A program made the translations under genes and the position numbers. 64,000 nt of DNA from Austropuccinia psidii (Eukaryota > Basidiomycota > Pucciniomycetes > Pucciniales > Sphaerophragmiaceae). The first letter of the stretch is position 1. Each line of letters opens with the position of its first letter. Under the pieces are notes generated by a model. The model saw only the letters and a program-made list of their open reading frames with translations, was not told the DNA's origin and ran no database searches. This document shows positions 1-11,353 of this stretch, one piece after another. The stretch is from assembly GCA_023105745.1 (NCBI GenBank), contig JALGQZ010000013.1:4623501-4687500 (forward strand). Reading direction: 5' to 3'.

Positions 1-89
1 AAGCAAAGTAATCTTAGCAAACTCAAACATGATTTGAATAAAAATCACCCTGTTTTAAAAGAATAAAATTAAATTACAGAAAAAACTGA

Positions 90-2168
90 TCAAATTAACA
101 AGGTGTTTATATTGGCTTTATCAGGGAGATCTAGTACAGGTTGTCCTTCTATGGTATTTTTTTCAAGACATGCCTCACTGAAGTCCAATACTAAACATTT
201 TGCCACTTCCAATTTTTTTGGAGCAGTGGGAAAAAATTCATGGGTTTTTGAGAAAAATGCCTTGTTAAAAATATCCAAAATATATGCATTTGTTCTCTTC
301 CAAATAGGCTCATAAGGCCTTTCCTTAGCAATAACACTATCAGTAACTTCAATCATCTGCAATGCTCCCTTAGCTGAGCTTTTTCTCCAATCTCTTGAGC
401 AAACCATTAAGCCTCTTACCCCAGAAGCAAGAAATGAAGCTAAAATATGATAGCAGGGCTTAACTAAGCCTATTTTTGATTGGAGCTCTGATAAGGTCTT
501 AAGGTGTTCTTTGGACCTTTTATGAGTGAGCACAAATCCATCAGGAATATTGACTGGAAGAACTTTTGAATGTGCTAGTATCAGGACATATGAGATCATA
601 AGATGTAAAATGGAATCATTGAAAGATATTAAGCTATTCATTCCATAATGAATTGGCTGGTTTTCCTCCTTTTCATCAAGGGTATTTTCAATTTGAGCTG
701 AATGGGATGGTCTTGTGCTGAGGCAGGACACTAGAAATTCCAGGCTGAGTCTTTGAACTAACAAGGGATCGTCTTCTGTTGATTTCATGATTTCAAACTT
801 TTCAGGTTGTATGAGATCTTGTGCAGAAACCGATATTGACTCCAGTATTAGATTGGCCCAGAACTCTTTCTTTTGAAGGTTAGGGACAAAGAGGGATTGT
901 GCCAATTGAAAGAGTGGTTGATGTGATTTGGGAATTTTTTGCATTGAGATTGTAGAATCCAAAGTAAAGATAGGGACATTCCAAGCGTAAGGATCATTGA
1001 AAGGATCATATTTCTTTGGTGAAAAGATATCTAATCCTGAAAAAAGCAAGTAAATATCAATGTTCTGGATGAAACATGAATGAATGTCTTTTGTGTTTAC
1101 CAGATTTATCCAAATCCACTAGCCATTTGGTAATGCTAAGAGATCCAAGACTTTGAAAGTGTATTCCTTTGGGTAGTTTGGTAGAGAATGGCCTTTGGGG
1201 AATTTCCTGGAATTGTTTTCTTACTAGATTTTCAACATTAACCTGGCATTTCTTCCATGAGGATACAGAAAGTGGCTGATAATGGCTGATTTTTTCTTCA
1301 AAGTGATCTGAGTAAATGGGATTGAATAATCCGGATTGAGGAAGCTTTTTCTTCTTTTGAGATGCTGAAGGCTCTTCATTACTGGTTTGCTTTACTTTTG
1401 AGGTTGATGGGTTGTTATCTAGAAGTATGAAATTGGAGTTAGGTTTTTCTTTTGAGTGTTTGGTAGATGTAGGTTGTATCAAGGGCTCCTCTATTTTTGA
1501 TTTTGCTTTTTTTCTCATGGTGGAAGCTGGAAAACTTTGTATATTTGATTGATAATTTTGAGAAATACTATTAAATTCAGGGCTGGATTTGACGTGGATA
1601 GGGCTTTTTCAAAATCATTTTGAGGTTGGAATAGTCCTGGTTCTAGATTTTGAGAATCTGACTGGTTTTGTGGGTGTGATTTCTCAGTATCATAATTGCA
1701 TTCCAATTTCTAAGAAAGAAATGATTCAGGGAGTATAGTTTAATCTTTGAGTAAAGCCTAAATAAAATATTGAAACATACTTCTTGATTATTTTCCTTTA
1801 CACTTTGATAAATTTCGGCCTTTTTATTACTCATACTAGAAGAAGATATGAAATACCTCTTTATTGATGTTTGGGAGGATGCTGAAATAACAACCTTGGC
1901 TTCAGGGGGTAATGATCCACCTAGCTGTACACCTAAATTATGATTTGAATTCCAATCAAAAATGGCTCCATATGGGGAAAAGCTGGAAAAACATATGATA
2001 CAGATCATCTTCAAGTATTTTGGAGACCTCTTGAATTTTTTTTCTTGCATATTCAGGAAAGTGAGTATCACAGGTAGCAAGCTTGAGAGAAGGAAGAAAT
2101 TCGGAGATTTTGGATATGAATTCTGATTTTTCAACTTTCTTTGGCTCTATTTCAAGTAATGGATCCAT
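90..2168 (-). pseudogene. Uncharacterised spliced gene, paralogue of the gene at 11354-14305
   Basis: I do not recognise the family. A start at 2168 (MDPLLEIEP) opens a short exon. Later coding blocks lie at about 2000-1790, 1706-1600, 1518-1101 and 1036-90. The intron 1037-1100 has GT..AG ends and joins VDLDKSG to LDIFSPKKY in frame. The last exon (about 315 codons) aligns by eye with the last two exons of the 11354-14305 gene: LSEL.SK matches LSEYRSR, SGVRGLM matches LGVKGLF, and EPIWK matches EPVWK. The 1037-1100 intron sits at the same place as intron 13185-13246 of that gene, after a shared TKW motif. The frame change between about 1600 and 1520 is not explained by a clear intron, so the copy may be broken. 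No signal peptide, membrane segment or catalytic motif is evident. Confidence 0.55.
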
Positions 2169-2439
2169 TTTGGAGCAGTGATGATTTGAAATTGACTGAG
2201 GGTTAATTATTATAAATAAGTTTTTAAATTTATTTTTGAAATGAAATTGAAAAAAATAGAAGGTGGGCGTTCTTTATAGTGTTCAAGACAAATTGTACTA
2301 TTATGGAATGTAGGATTTTGGGAAGGCATATATAATGATAACTTTGGATAAATGTCAATATTTTTGTTTGAGCATTTCTCAATATATAATAGCTTGGGAA
2401 CAAATGAAAACCAAAGCAGGCATATATAAGAGGCTTATA

Positions 2440-2830
2440 CATTAAATAATGTTGAGAACCTATAGCACAGTTTAGCTTTGAAAACATTAAATAAATAACA
2501 AATTTATGACTGATGGTCATAATTGTGAAAACCCACATTGTGGCTAAATTATAAATTCTGACAATGGGTGACTTTTTAAAATAGTTTAAATCATGTTTTC
2601 TTTTGAATTACATTTATTACTAAACTCTAAGCTTGGCAAACATATAGGACACTTCAGCTCTCAAATACACTACAAAGATACTCATTTTATGACTGCCAGT
2701 CATTATTTTGAAAGGAATCTTTTGAATTAATTATTAGTTCACTCAATTGGTGAATGGTTAAAATAATTTATCTATAATTATATTTCCAAATACATCTATT
2801 ACAAAACTCTAAGCTTGGATACAAAAAGGG
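2440..2830. repeat. Two imperfect direct repeats with a palindrome, upstream of the 90-2168 gene
   Basis: Two diverged units of about 180 bp start near 2504 and 2687. Each opens with the palindrome TTATGAC-N5-GTCATAA (2504-2522 exact; 2687-2705 with one mismatch) and ends with a shared AAACTCTAAGCTTGG block (about 2630 and 2811). A third AGCTTGG lies near 2391. The block fills the space between the divergent end of the accessory gene and the start of the 90-2168 gene, so it may hold that gene's regulatory sites. The palindrome is the same 19-nt design as in the 8464-11006 array. Confidence 0.6.
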
Positions 2831-2838
2831 ACTAGCCA

Positions 2839-4467
2839 TTATTCAGGATTCATACGATTATGACTACTTGAACCAGCTTCAATTCCACTGAGAGAAGATC
2901 TTCCTGGCCTCTGTATGATGTGACATCCCCTTTTTGTCTTGGCCTCAATCTCTAATAAAATATTTTGGAGTCCAATCGGTTCTTTTACCAGTAAGTGGTT
3001 TCTTTCAACTTTTGAGATTGTGTTTAAGTATATTGTGGAATAACAATCTAAAGGTACGCAATGTGGGACATTAGTTAAATCAGAATTATAGTCTAATTTC
3101 TCTCCATCCCTATGAAGCATACGTTGAACTCAATTCTTTTCAAGCTGGGTTTTGGCACCAAGGGTCATTGCTAGCTCCAATTGCCTTGTAAATAAGGTCA
3201 AAGCTTCACTACACCAAACTCCAACAAGTCTTTTTGGTGCTTTCCCCAAGTCAGAATTATCCTCTACATCTGAAAGTGCTTTTATATCAGTATATATTGC
3301 AGAGAACTCATTGTTTTGAGGGAATAATTGACGTGCTATTTTGAAACGGGCAGCTGTAACCTAAGGATGAAAGTAATATTAGAGTTTGGTATATGTCTAA
3401 CAAAAGAATAAGCACGTACATTCTGCCTCCCTCTAGTGTTTTTGGATTTCTTAGCTTTTTGAAATTTAACCTCCTCTGCAGCCGGCCAAGTTTTGAAAGC
3501 TTTTTCATTTGTTTACCCCTTCCATTGACCCAACGTTCAACTAATATGTTTAGTTGATCAGGATTGTTGATATTTAAGCTGGGTTGAGTCTGGCTCCAAT
3601 TGAAAAAATGTTTGGAGATAATGTTGCCTATGGCTGCATTCCAAGTGGAGTTATTGAATGAGGTTCCCCATTGGAAGGTAATTCTCTTGAGGCCTACTAG
3701 CTGGCATTCCTTTTCACAAGCACGCTTTTCAACTATTGAGACCTTGATCTTGTTATTGAGAACATCACAACTTGGTTTATATTCAGGTGGCTGCAATCAT
3801 TGAGATATAGAGGTGATTTCTTGTTTGACCAGAATTTTGCGCTCACTAATTGGATGATCTCTCAGTCCATATTCAAAGGTTTCCAAATGGGTCTTGATGT
3901 GTTTAGCTCGATTTTTGACCCAATGAATATGAAATTCCTCTTCATCATTGGTAGGATTTGGTTGGAAGTGATCTACAGAAGGTGGCATACCCATTAAGAA
4001 GTAAATAAATTCTTGCAAGTGGACTGATTTGGTGGATGCCTGACTTGGAAGATCGTTCTTTGTTACCAATCTTGTAATGCGGTGATTTCTCCCTTGCAAA
4101 ATTCTCTTATTATTTTTAGCCCGCTGTTGGTCCTCTTCTTGTTGAATCCAGAATTCTACTCCAACAACTGAAAACCAAATCATTTAGTAATTTTCAATGA
4201 GCTTTAGGAAAAATACTCACCACCGGATGTTATTTCCTCTTGTCCCTCCTGAATGGCATTCTGTGCAACAGCATCCTCTATTCCAAGTCTTTCCAAATCT
4301 TGCAGAAAGATGGATTTGTGTCCAGTAGAGTCAGTATGGATGCTTTCATGGTTTTCTTCATCTGAGTTAATTATTGAGTCACCCTCTGTTGGTGGGTTTT
4401 GTGATGAGGATCCAGAATTTTCTCTGTGGAATGTGGAGGGGGAGCCACCCATTGCATTGGAAGACAT
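2839..4467 (-). pseudogene. Putative CACTA/EnSpm accessory protein, broken
   Basis: ATG at 4467 opens an acidic Ser-rich N-terminus. Intron 4168-4220 (GTGAGT..CAG) leads into a mid region with KLSK- and TRGRQN-like basic segments, and intron 3361-3419 (GTACGT..TAG) leads to VTAARFKIA. The layout resembles the second protein often encoded beside Tnp2 transposases in basidiomycete CACTA-type elements; that assignment rests on resemblance and position. Lesions: an in-frame TGA at 3797-3799 with coding sense on both sides, a frame change near 3478-3490 needed to reach the TRGRQN intron boundary, and an in-frame TGA at 3130-3132 followed by 93 more codons. The gene follows the transposase on the same strand after about 510 bp. 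Confidence 0.5.
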
Positions 4468-4977
4468 TGTAATATCAAATTAAAGAAGTGGAGTTAAATT
4501 GAGGAAAATGAGGTAATTATATCAAAGAAAGTTTGAGGATGTTAAACAGAGTTGGAGTAAGGATTCAACATATGAGAATGAATTTGGTGGATGAGAGAGC
4601 TCAGGAAAGCTTAAGGCAGTTTGGTGAAGTGGAAATACAGACATTTTTTGGTGGAGAAGAGATAGTTTATATAAACATTTGTTCAAACCTGTTCTATCCA
4701 GCACCAAAAAGCCAAATTATGTCTTGAAAGATGTTTGGGAGGCTTAAATATGGTAGATTGACAATTTAAATCTCTTTTAAAAGGGATTGGAGTGAATTTT
4801 TCTAAAAAAAACTTCATTTAATAGCATATAACAATATCAACAAAGGAAAAAGTATTGTTTTTCCTCCAAAGAAATCTTTATTGAGCATTGATAAGGAAAC
4901 CTAAGACTGAAAGGGGTGCGGTGCTTCAATCACCTATCCATTGCTGGCAAGGTTTTAAGGGAAATGGTAAGAAACTG
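4468..4977. other. Spacer between transposase and accessory gene
   Basis: AT-rich spacer between the transposase stop and the accessory start. It should contain the accessory gene's promoter. I see no TTATGAC palindrome and no convincing coding sequence here. Confidence 0.4.
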
Positions 4978-7900
4978 TTAAAATATATGAGATAATGAGT
5001 GGCAGTCAACTGAATCACTTACTGATGAATGTAGAGATACCAAGCAGAGTGTAGCCTGATCAATTCCAAAGCTTCCAGGAGGATTATTGAGGCTTTCAGC
5101 ATGACCCAAAACTGATTGAGAGTTGATGATTATGGCATCCTCTGTCTGGTCCAATAGAATAGAACAATTGAGATCTGTAAAAGGATGGAAAGGGTCTTTT
5201 TCTATTTCATTATTTTCAAGCTTCTTGGAAGGTTTGATTATTAGCCACCATATGTCAGGATCACCTCCAACTAATGTGACAATATTATCAATATGGCCCA
5301 ATGATTTCGCATTATTAATGCTATACTCTATGATACTGTCTTCAACATGTGATTTTACATTACAATACCTTTTTTTTTCAAAAATTATTGACTTTTTGCA
5401 TTCAAAGAGGTTTACAACATCCCTTAAATCTCTTGAAACTAGTAGTTTCCACTGTTGAAAAATATCATCATGCAATTGAATTGTATGACTGGTACTGATA
5501 TTTTTTGATTGATGCAGAGAAATGAGGGGATTGTTCCTACCAACTCTTTGTTGAAGATTAGTAAATTTGGAAATCCATTGATATTGTACTTTAGATATCC
5601 ATCTTTTCAGTATTGTTTGGGAGATCTCAGCTACAATTGGTTATATATGGGTAAGTATTGTGAGGGTGATTTTTTGACATATAGATATATAATTCAAACT
5701 CAACATGGCTTATTATTCCGTGGTATGTCCCCAAATATATGGTTCATTCTTTCATATGCCCACACAGCTAAGCTTCTTGGTGGCCCTAGCTCCTTGATAA
5801 CCTTTGGTCAATGTTGTGTTAGGTGTAGATTAGGTTTGGAGTTTATCATTGACCAACCCAAACGAAGTGTTTGAAAATAGATCTTTGTAGTACTTTCAAT
5901 CTTATCCAGGTCTTCTTCATGAATGCTTGTCCTGAGTAACATGTTTGTTAATGTAACTAATGAAATTAGTGATTTGAGTAGAAGATCCGTATGGAGGTAG
6001 TTCCCTGGGCATTTTACCCTTTCCTCCCTGTGAGGTATTTGTGAACTCCATAGTGGTAAAAGTGCCAATGGTAAATAAAATGTCATCAATATTTGCCACT
6101 CCGCTGCTTTGAGTGTCTGAAAGTTTTTGAAACCAAATTTTCTGGGTAGACGAGAAAACCATGATGGGACTTTTGTTTGATCAATGACTTTTTGAAGTAC
6201 CTCTAATTTCTCTTTTTTTAATCTTGGAGTTTCATCCCCCATTGGATTTAAATCCTGATTATCATCAGAAGATAAATCAGAAGGAACCAATGAATCACTA
6301 CCATGTGTAAAAGGTAATAAGTTGATTACTGTAGAACTGGTTGTCTGGGATCTAAGGGAATACCTGGAGTTTGAAGTTCTGTTGCTTTTTGCAGTTTGAT
6401 CACTTTTGGTCCTGGAGGCTTCACTAGAGCCTTTGTGCCTTTGGGATGTACGAGGTCGAGTGCGGGAAAGATTAGCTCTTGTAAGGTTTGTTTCTTGGGT
6501 CTACTTGTTTTTTCAAAATCATTGTTATCTTAATTTTTCCTTTTTCTTGGTCGCCCCAATAAACAAAATGGATATTTGGATGGATTTGAGGGTGCCAAAA
6601 AACTTTGCTTTTTCCTTTGAAGCTCTAACTCGTGACCAGCCAACCCCACCTTGAGGAATGATATGCAATAGTCTTTGATATCCCCTAAAATCAAACAATG
6701 CATAATATCTATGCCACAAAAGTCAATTGGTCTCCAGTAATCCAGCTTATTTAAAATACTCCACCGGACACCATGTGATTTTACAAATTCATCTTGTTCC
6801 TTTTTGGTTTGAAGTTGGAGCCATTCATTTGCCTTGGAAATATGACTTTCATGTGTGCTTGTTTCAAATTTTGAAATATCTATTTCATTGATGTCAACCC
6901 TTGTAATATTACAAAAGGAGCAAAATCAATTGGCCGAATGAGAGGCAAATCCAGCCACTTTACGTAGAGCAGGAAGATCTGCTATTAAAGGTAATAAAGC
7001 CACTCTAATAATTCTACCCTGTGGAAAGTCGTGGGTATTGGAAACCAAATACCATTCCATAACATTTGAAGCTCAATCACAAGAGGCTCCAAGATTGAAT
7101 TCATTTGATCAAGAGATGGCTCTTTGGGACCCAGAATTATTGCATACAAAAACATGTTCTCCTTGTTGTGACGTTCACTTGGAGGAAGATTCAAACAAGT
7201 GAGAAGAATTGACCCAATTGAAATGAATTTTGCAGTCCCTTTGTTACTGAATGGATTGAACCAATCTACATATAAGCTAAATATCAAATTACCTGGTCTA
7301 CTTATGAATGCTTGTTTACTACATGGGGAAGATTTGAATGTGTTCCAAATTTTTCTATGCCAAATATCAGAAATAACTTTAGGGTCTGTTTGAGAGTTAT
7401 GGGTATCGTGAGCATTTAATAGCTTTTCAAAGCCAGGAATCCACATATGGGAGGCCAACCATTTTTGCAAGGACTGGTATGTAAAGGTACAGATTGGTTT
7501 TTGAAGTGAAGTATCATTCTTGTCATCAGTTTTAAATAAAATAGAACCACATTATTTTCTTGCAAGAGATCCTAATTTGACAATGGAGGAAGGAAAAGGT
7601 TGAATAAATTTGGATGTACACTGTTTGTTGATGTGCCCCATTGCAGTCAGATCATACAAACTGAAGCATTCTGGACAGCAAATCTTTTTTTCAAAGTCCA
7701 CGGATATGCCCAGCTGAACCAAATTAGTTTCAATTGAAAGTGGAATTTCTTTAGCAATGGATAATCCATCAAAATTGAATTTCTCTCCAAGGCTAGTTAT
7801 GTTTTCCCTTTCTGATAGAAGAAATTCTTTGATACTATCTCTGGACATTCCATTCTTGAGGTATAGGCTGGAAGCTTGAACCAAAACTTTAAGAGAATGA

Positions 7901-8294
7901 GAGTCAATAAATTTAAAGGTCTTGTTTTCATATTTTTTGGTATCAAAAAGTAAATTTCTTTCATTATTCTGACAACATATCTGTTCACTTTGAGAGCAAT
8001 CATGGGTTTTCTGTGTTGGCTGTGCCACAAGATTGTGGAAAATTAGATTGAAGTAATGTTGAATAATTGAAATGAATGAGGGAAAGAGTAGTTACATTTT
8101 CAATATTTTGGGCTAAAACCATCTGATCAACCAAAGGCTGGGGTCTCCTGAGTTTGAGTAGTTCCAATTGATGTGTCTTCCACACTGGGTCAGACATAGG
8201 TCTTCCATGCTGAACAATATTGTTCAAATCTTCATAATATTGATTACGACAGCCAAGCTCGTGACAAGTGCAAATTTTTTTTTGGACGACCCAT
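4978..8294 (-). pseudogene. Tnp2-type (CACTA/EnSpm) transposase, decayed
   Basis: Landmarks match fungal Tnp2 (Transposase_21) proteins in order: an N-terminal Cys cluster with CTCHELGC and W.TH-like spacing, CCPECFSLYDL (about 7675), a DWFNP..NK..SIG block with NLPPSER and GPKEPSLDQ (7400-7100), ADLPALRKVAGFASHSA followed by FCSFC (about 6990-6910), and DIMHCLILGDIKD (about 6690). Downstream come LKAAEWQ and KPNLHL (6150-5815), YERMN (about 5745), and a C-terminal block (5475-4978). Intron 8020-8095 is clean and in phase. Likely start is ATG 8294. Lesions: an A9 run at 8275-8283 where eight keep the frame, TAA at 7552-7554, a one-base frame change near 7045, TGA at 6926-6928, and broken stretches at 6290-6530 and 5476-5800. 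The protein would cut and paste the element; this copy cannot be functional as read. Confidence 0.8.
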
Positions 8295-8463
8295 TTTTTG
8301 CACCATGAAAATTTGTGGGGAATGAGCAAAAAGGGCCCAGAAATTGATATGGAGTAGGGCGGTTATGAGGAATGTTTTGGGGGGCAAGGTGGACACAAGC
8401 ATAGCTTTATTTATATTTGAGAATCTTTGATTTTGCAAAAATAGAAGCCAATTATGCCCCTAT

Positions 8464-11006
8464 AGACTTCATTAAGATACAGGTTTTTCTGTATCTGAGT
8501 AGGTCTGATGAAATTCCCAAGAGACAGACCAATTACGGCCGTAATTGGATGGCAAGTGGTACAAATTATGACCAGTGGTCATAATTTGACAACCTGTGTA
8601 CAATTACAGCCAAAGCTGTATTGTTCCTGGACCTCATTCAGATACAGTTTTGTCTGTATCTGAATGGTTCTGATGGGATTTCAAGGAGACAAACCAATTA
8701 CGGCCGTAATTGGTTTGCAAGTGGTACAAATTATGACCACCGGTCATAATTTGACCACCTGTGTATGATTACAGCCAAAGCTTTATTGTCTCTGGACCTC
8801 ATTCAGATACAGAAAAAACTGTATCTGAATGGGTCTGATGAAATTCCCAAGAGACAAACCAATTACGGCCGTAATTGGTTTGCAAGTGGTACAAACTAAT
8901 TATGGCCATAATTTGTTTGCAAGTGGATCCAAATTATGACCGCCGGTCATAATTTAACCACCTGTATATGATTACATCCAAAGCTGTATTGTCTCTGGAC
9001 CTGATTCAGATACAGTTTTTTCTGTATCTGAATGGGTCTGATTAAATTTCCAGGAGACAAACCAATTACGGCCGTAATTGGTTTGCAAGTGGATCTAAAT
9101 TATGACCGCCGGTCATAATTTGACCACCTGTGTATGATTACAGCAAAAGCTTTATTGTCTCTGGACCTCATTCAGATACAGAAAAAACTGTATCTGAATG
9201 GGTCTGATGAAATTCCCAAGAGACAAACCAATTACGGCCGTAATTGGTTTGCAAGTGGGACAAATTATGACTGGCGGTCATAATTTGACCACCTGTTTAT
9301 GATTACAGCCAAAGCTGTATTGTCTCTGGACCTCATTAAGATACAGTTTTTTCTGTATCTGAATGGGTCTGATTGGATTTCAAGGAGACAAACCAATTAC
9401 GGCCGTAATTGGTTTGCAAGTGGTACAAACTATGCCTGGCGGTCATAATTTGACCACCTGTATATGATTACAGCCAAAGATGTATTGTCTCTGGACCTCA
9501 TTCAGATAAAGTTTCTTCTGTATCTGAATGGGTCTGATTGGATTTCCAGGAGAGAAACCAATTACGGCCATAATTGGTTTGCAAGTAGATCCAAATTATG
9601 ACCGCCAGTCATAAGTTGACCACCTGTGTATTATTACAGCCAAAGCTGTATTCTGACTGGACCTCATTCAGATACAGTTTTTCTGTATGTGAATGGGTCT
9701 GATTGGATTTCAAGGAGACCAACCAATTACGGCCGTAATTGGTTTGCAAGTGGTACAAACTAATTACGGCCGTAATTCGTTTGCAAGTGGATCCAAATTA
9801 TGACCACCGGTCATAATTTGACCACCTGTATATGATTACATCCAAAGCTGTATTGTCTCTGGACCTCATTCAGATACAGTTTTTTCTGTATCTGAATGGG
9901 TCTGATGAAATTCCCAAGAGACAAACCAATTACGGCCGTAATTGGTTTGCAAGTGGGACAAATTATGACCGGCGGTCATAATTTGACCACCTGTTTTGAT
10001 TACAGCCAAAGCTGTATTGTCTCTGGACCTCATTCAGATACAGTTTTTCCTGTATCTGAATGGGTCTGATTGGATTTCAAGGAGACAAACCAATTACGGC
10101 CGTAATTGGTTTGCAAGTGGTACAAACTAATTACGGCCGTAATTGGTTTGCAAGTGGTACAAATTATGACCGGCGGTCATAATTTGACCACCTATATATG
10201 ATTACAGCCAAAGCTGTATTCTCTCTGGACCTCATTCAGATACAGTTTTTTCTGTATCTGAATGGGTCTGATTAAATTTCCAGGAGATAAACCAATTACA
10301 GCCGTAATTGGTTTGCAAGTAGATCCAAATTATGACCACCTGTGTATTATTACAGCCAAAGCTGTATTCTGACTGGAACTTATTCAGATACAGTTTTTCT
10401 GTATCTGAATGGGTCTGATTGGATTTCAAGGAGGCCAACCAATTACGGCCGTAATTGGTTTGCAAGTGGTACAAATTATGACTGGCAATCATAATTTGAC
10501 CACCTATATATAATTACAGCCAAAGCTGTATTCTCTCTGGACCTCATTCAGATACAGTTTTTTCTGTATCTGAATGGGTCTGATCAAATTTCCAGGAGAC
10601 AAACCAATTACGCCCGTAATTGGTTTGCAAGTAGATCCAAATTATGACAGCCAGTCATAAGTTGACCACCTGTGTATTATTACAGCCAAAGCTGTATTCT
10701 GACTGGACCTAATTCAGATACAGTTTTTCTGTAGCTTAATGGGTCTGATTGGATTTCAAGGAGACCAACCAATTACGGCTGTAATTGGTTTGCAAGTGGT
10801 ACAAATTATGACCGGCAGTCATAATCAGACCACCTGTGTACAATTACAGCCAAAGCTGTATTTTCTCTGGACCTCATTCAGATACAGGTTTTTCTGTATC
10901 TGAATGGGTCTGATGAAATTCCCAAGAGACAAACCAATTACAGCCATAATTGGTTGGCAAGTGGTAGAAATTATGACTGGCAGTCATAATTTTACCACCT
11001 GTGTTC
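8464..11006. repeat. Array of fifteen ~165-bp units, three palindromes per unit
   Basis: Counting from the GGACCTCATT landmark, units start near 8464, 8629, 8794, 8997, 9163, 9328, 9493, 9659, 9861, 10025, 10227, 10375, 10539, 10705 and 10869. Most are 164-166 bp. Three are about 202 bp through an extra ~37-bp block repeating the middle palindrome, and one is 148 bp. Each unit has a hairpin with arms CATTCAGATACAG and CTGTATCTGAATG around a T-rich loop, a perfect 28-nt palindrome of half-site CAAACCAATTACGG, and a palindrome of half-site CAAATTATGACC with a 5-nt core spacer. Such subterminal arrays are where CACTA-type elements bind their own transposition proteins (general knowledge). Here the array ends 170 bp from the transposase start and 350 bp from the plus-strand gene, so it is also a shared upstream region. 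Confidence 0.9.
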
Positions 11007-11252
11007 ATCATTACTGGTGGGATAAATCTCTCACCCACCTATAGGTGTGACTTTACCATCCAATCTAATCACCCATGTAATTGAAGGATTATTCTAAATA
11101 TACACATTTCCTGACACTTAATCCTTCCCTAAATGTGTAATTGTGTTTTATGTGTAGAGGATCTGCAGCTTTCTTTTGATTGAAACCACAAAACTCATTT
11201 CTGCTCTATTTCTATGGGCTACAGCCCCACTTCATTTCATTGGGACCTGCAA

Positions 11253-11260
11253 TATAAATA
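11253..11260 (+). promoter_or_regulatory. Candidate TATA box for the 11354 gene
   Basis: TATAAATA lies 94 bp before the ATG at 11354, between the repeat array and the gene. This is sequence resemblance only. An imperfect inverted repeat, GGTGGGA..TCACCCACC, lies at about 11014-11040 at the edge of the array. Confidence 0.35.
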
Positions 11261-11353
11261 GAGCTGTTTTTCTGGTGTTTGCCCTAAGTTCCTCTGTCTT
11301 TATCTTCTGTTGGCCATTTAAATCCCTCTCCTCCCAATATAATACCCAATACT

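Noticed and set aside
10232..10492. 86-codon minus-strand frame in the array
   Set aside because: It is the palindromic repeat unit read through; the same peptide repeats with each unit and has no start context.
8464..11006. The array as a CRISPR locus
   Set aside because: Units are ~165 bp without unique spacers of constant length, there are no cas genes, and the DNA is clearly eukaryotic with spliceosomal introns.
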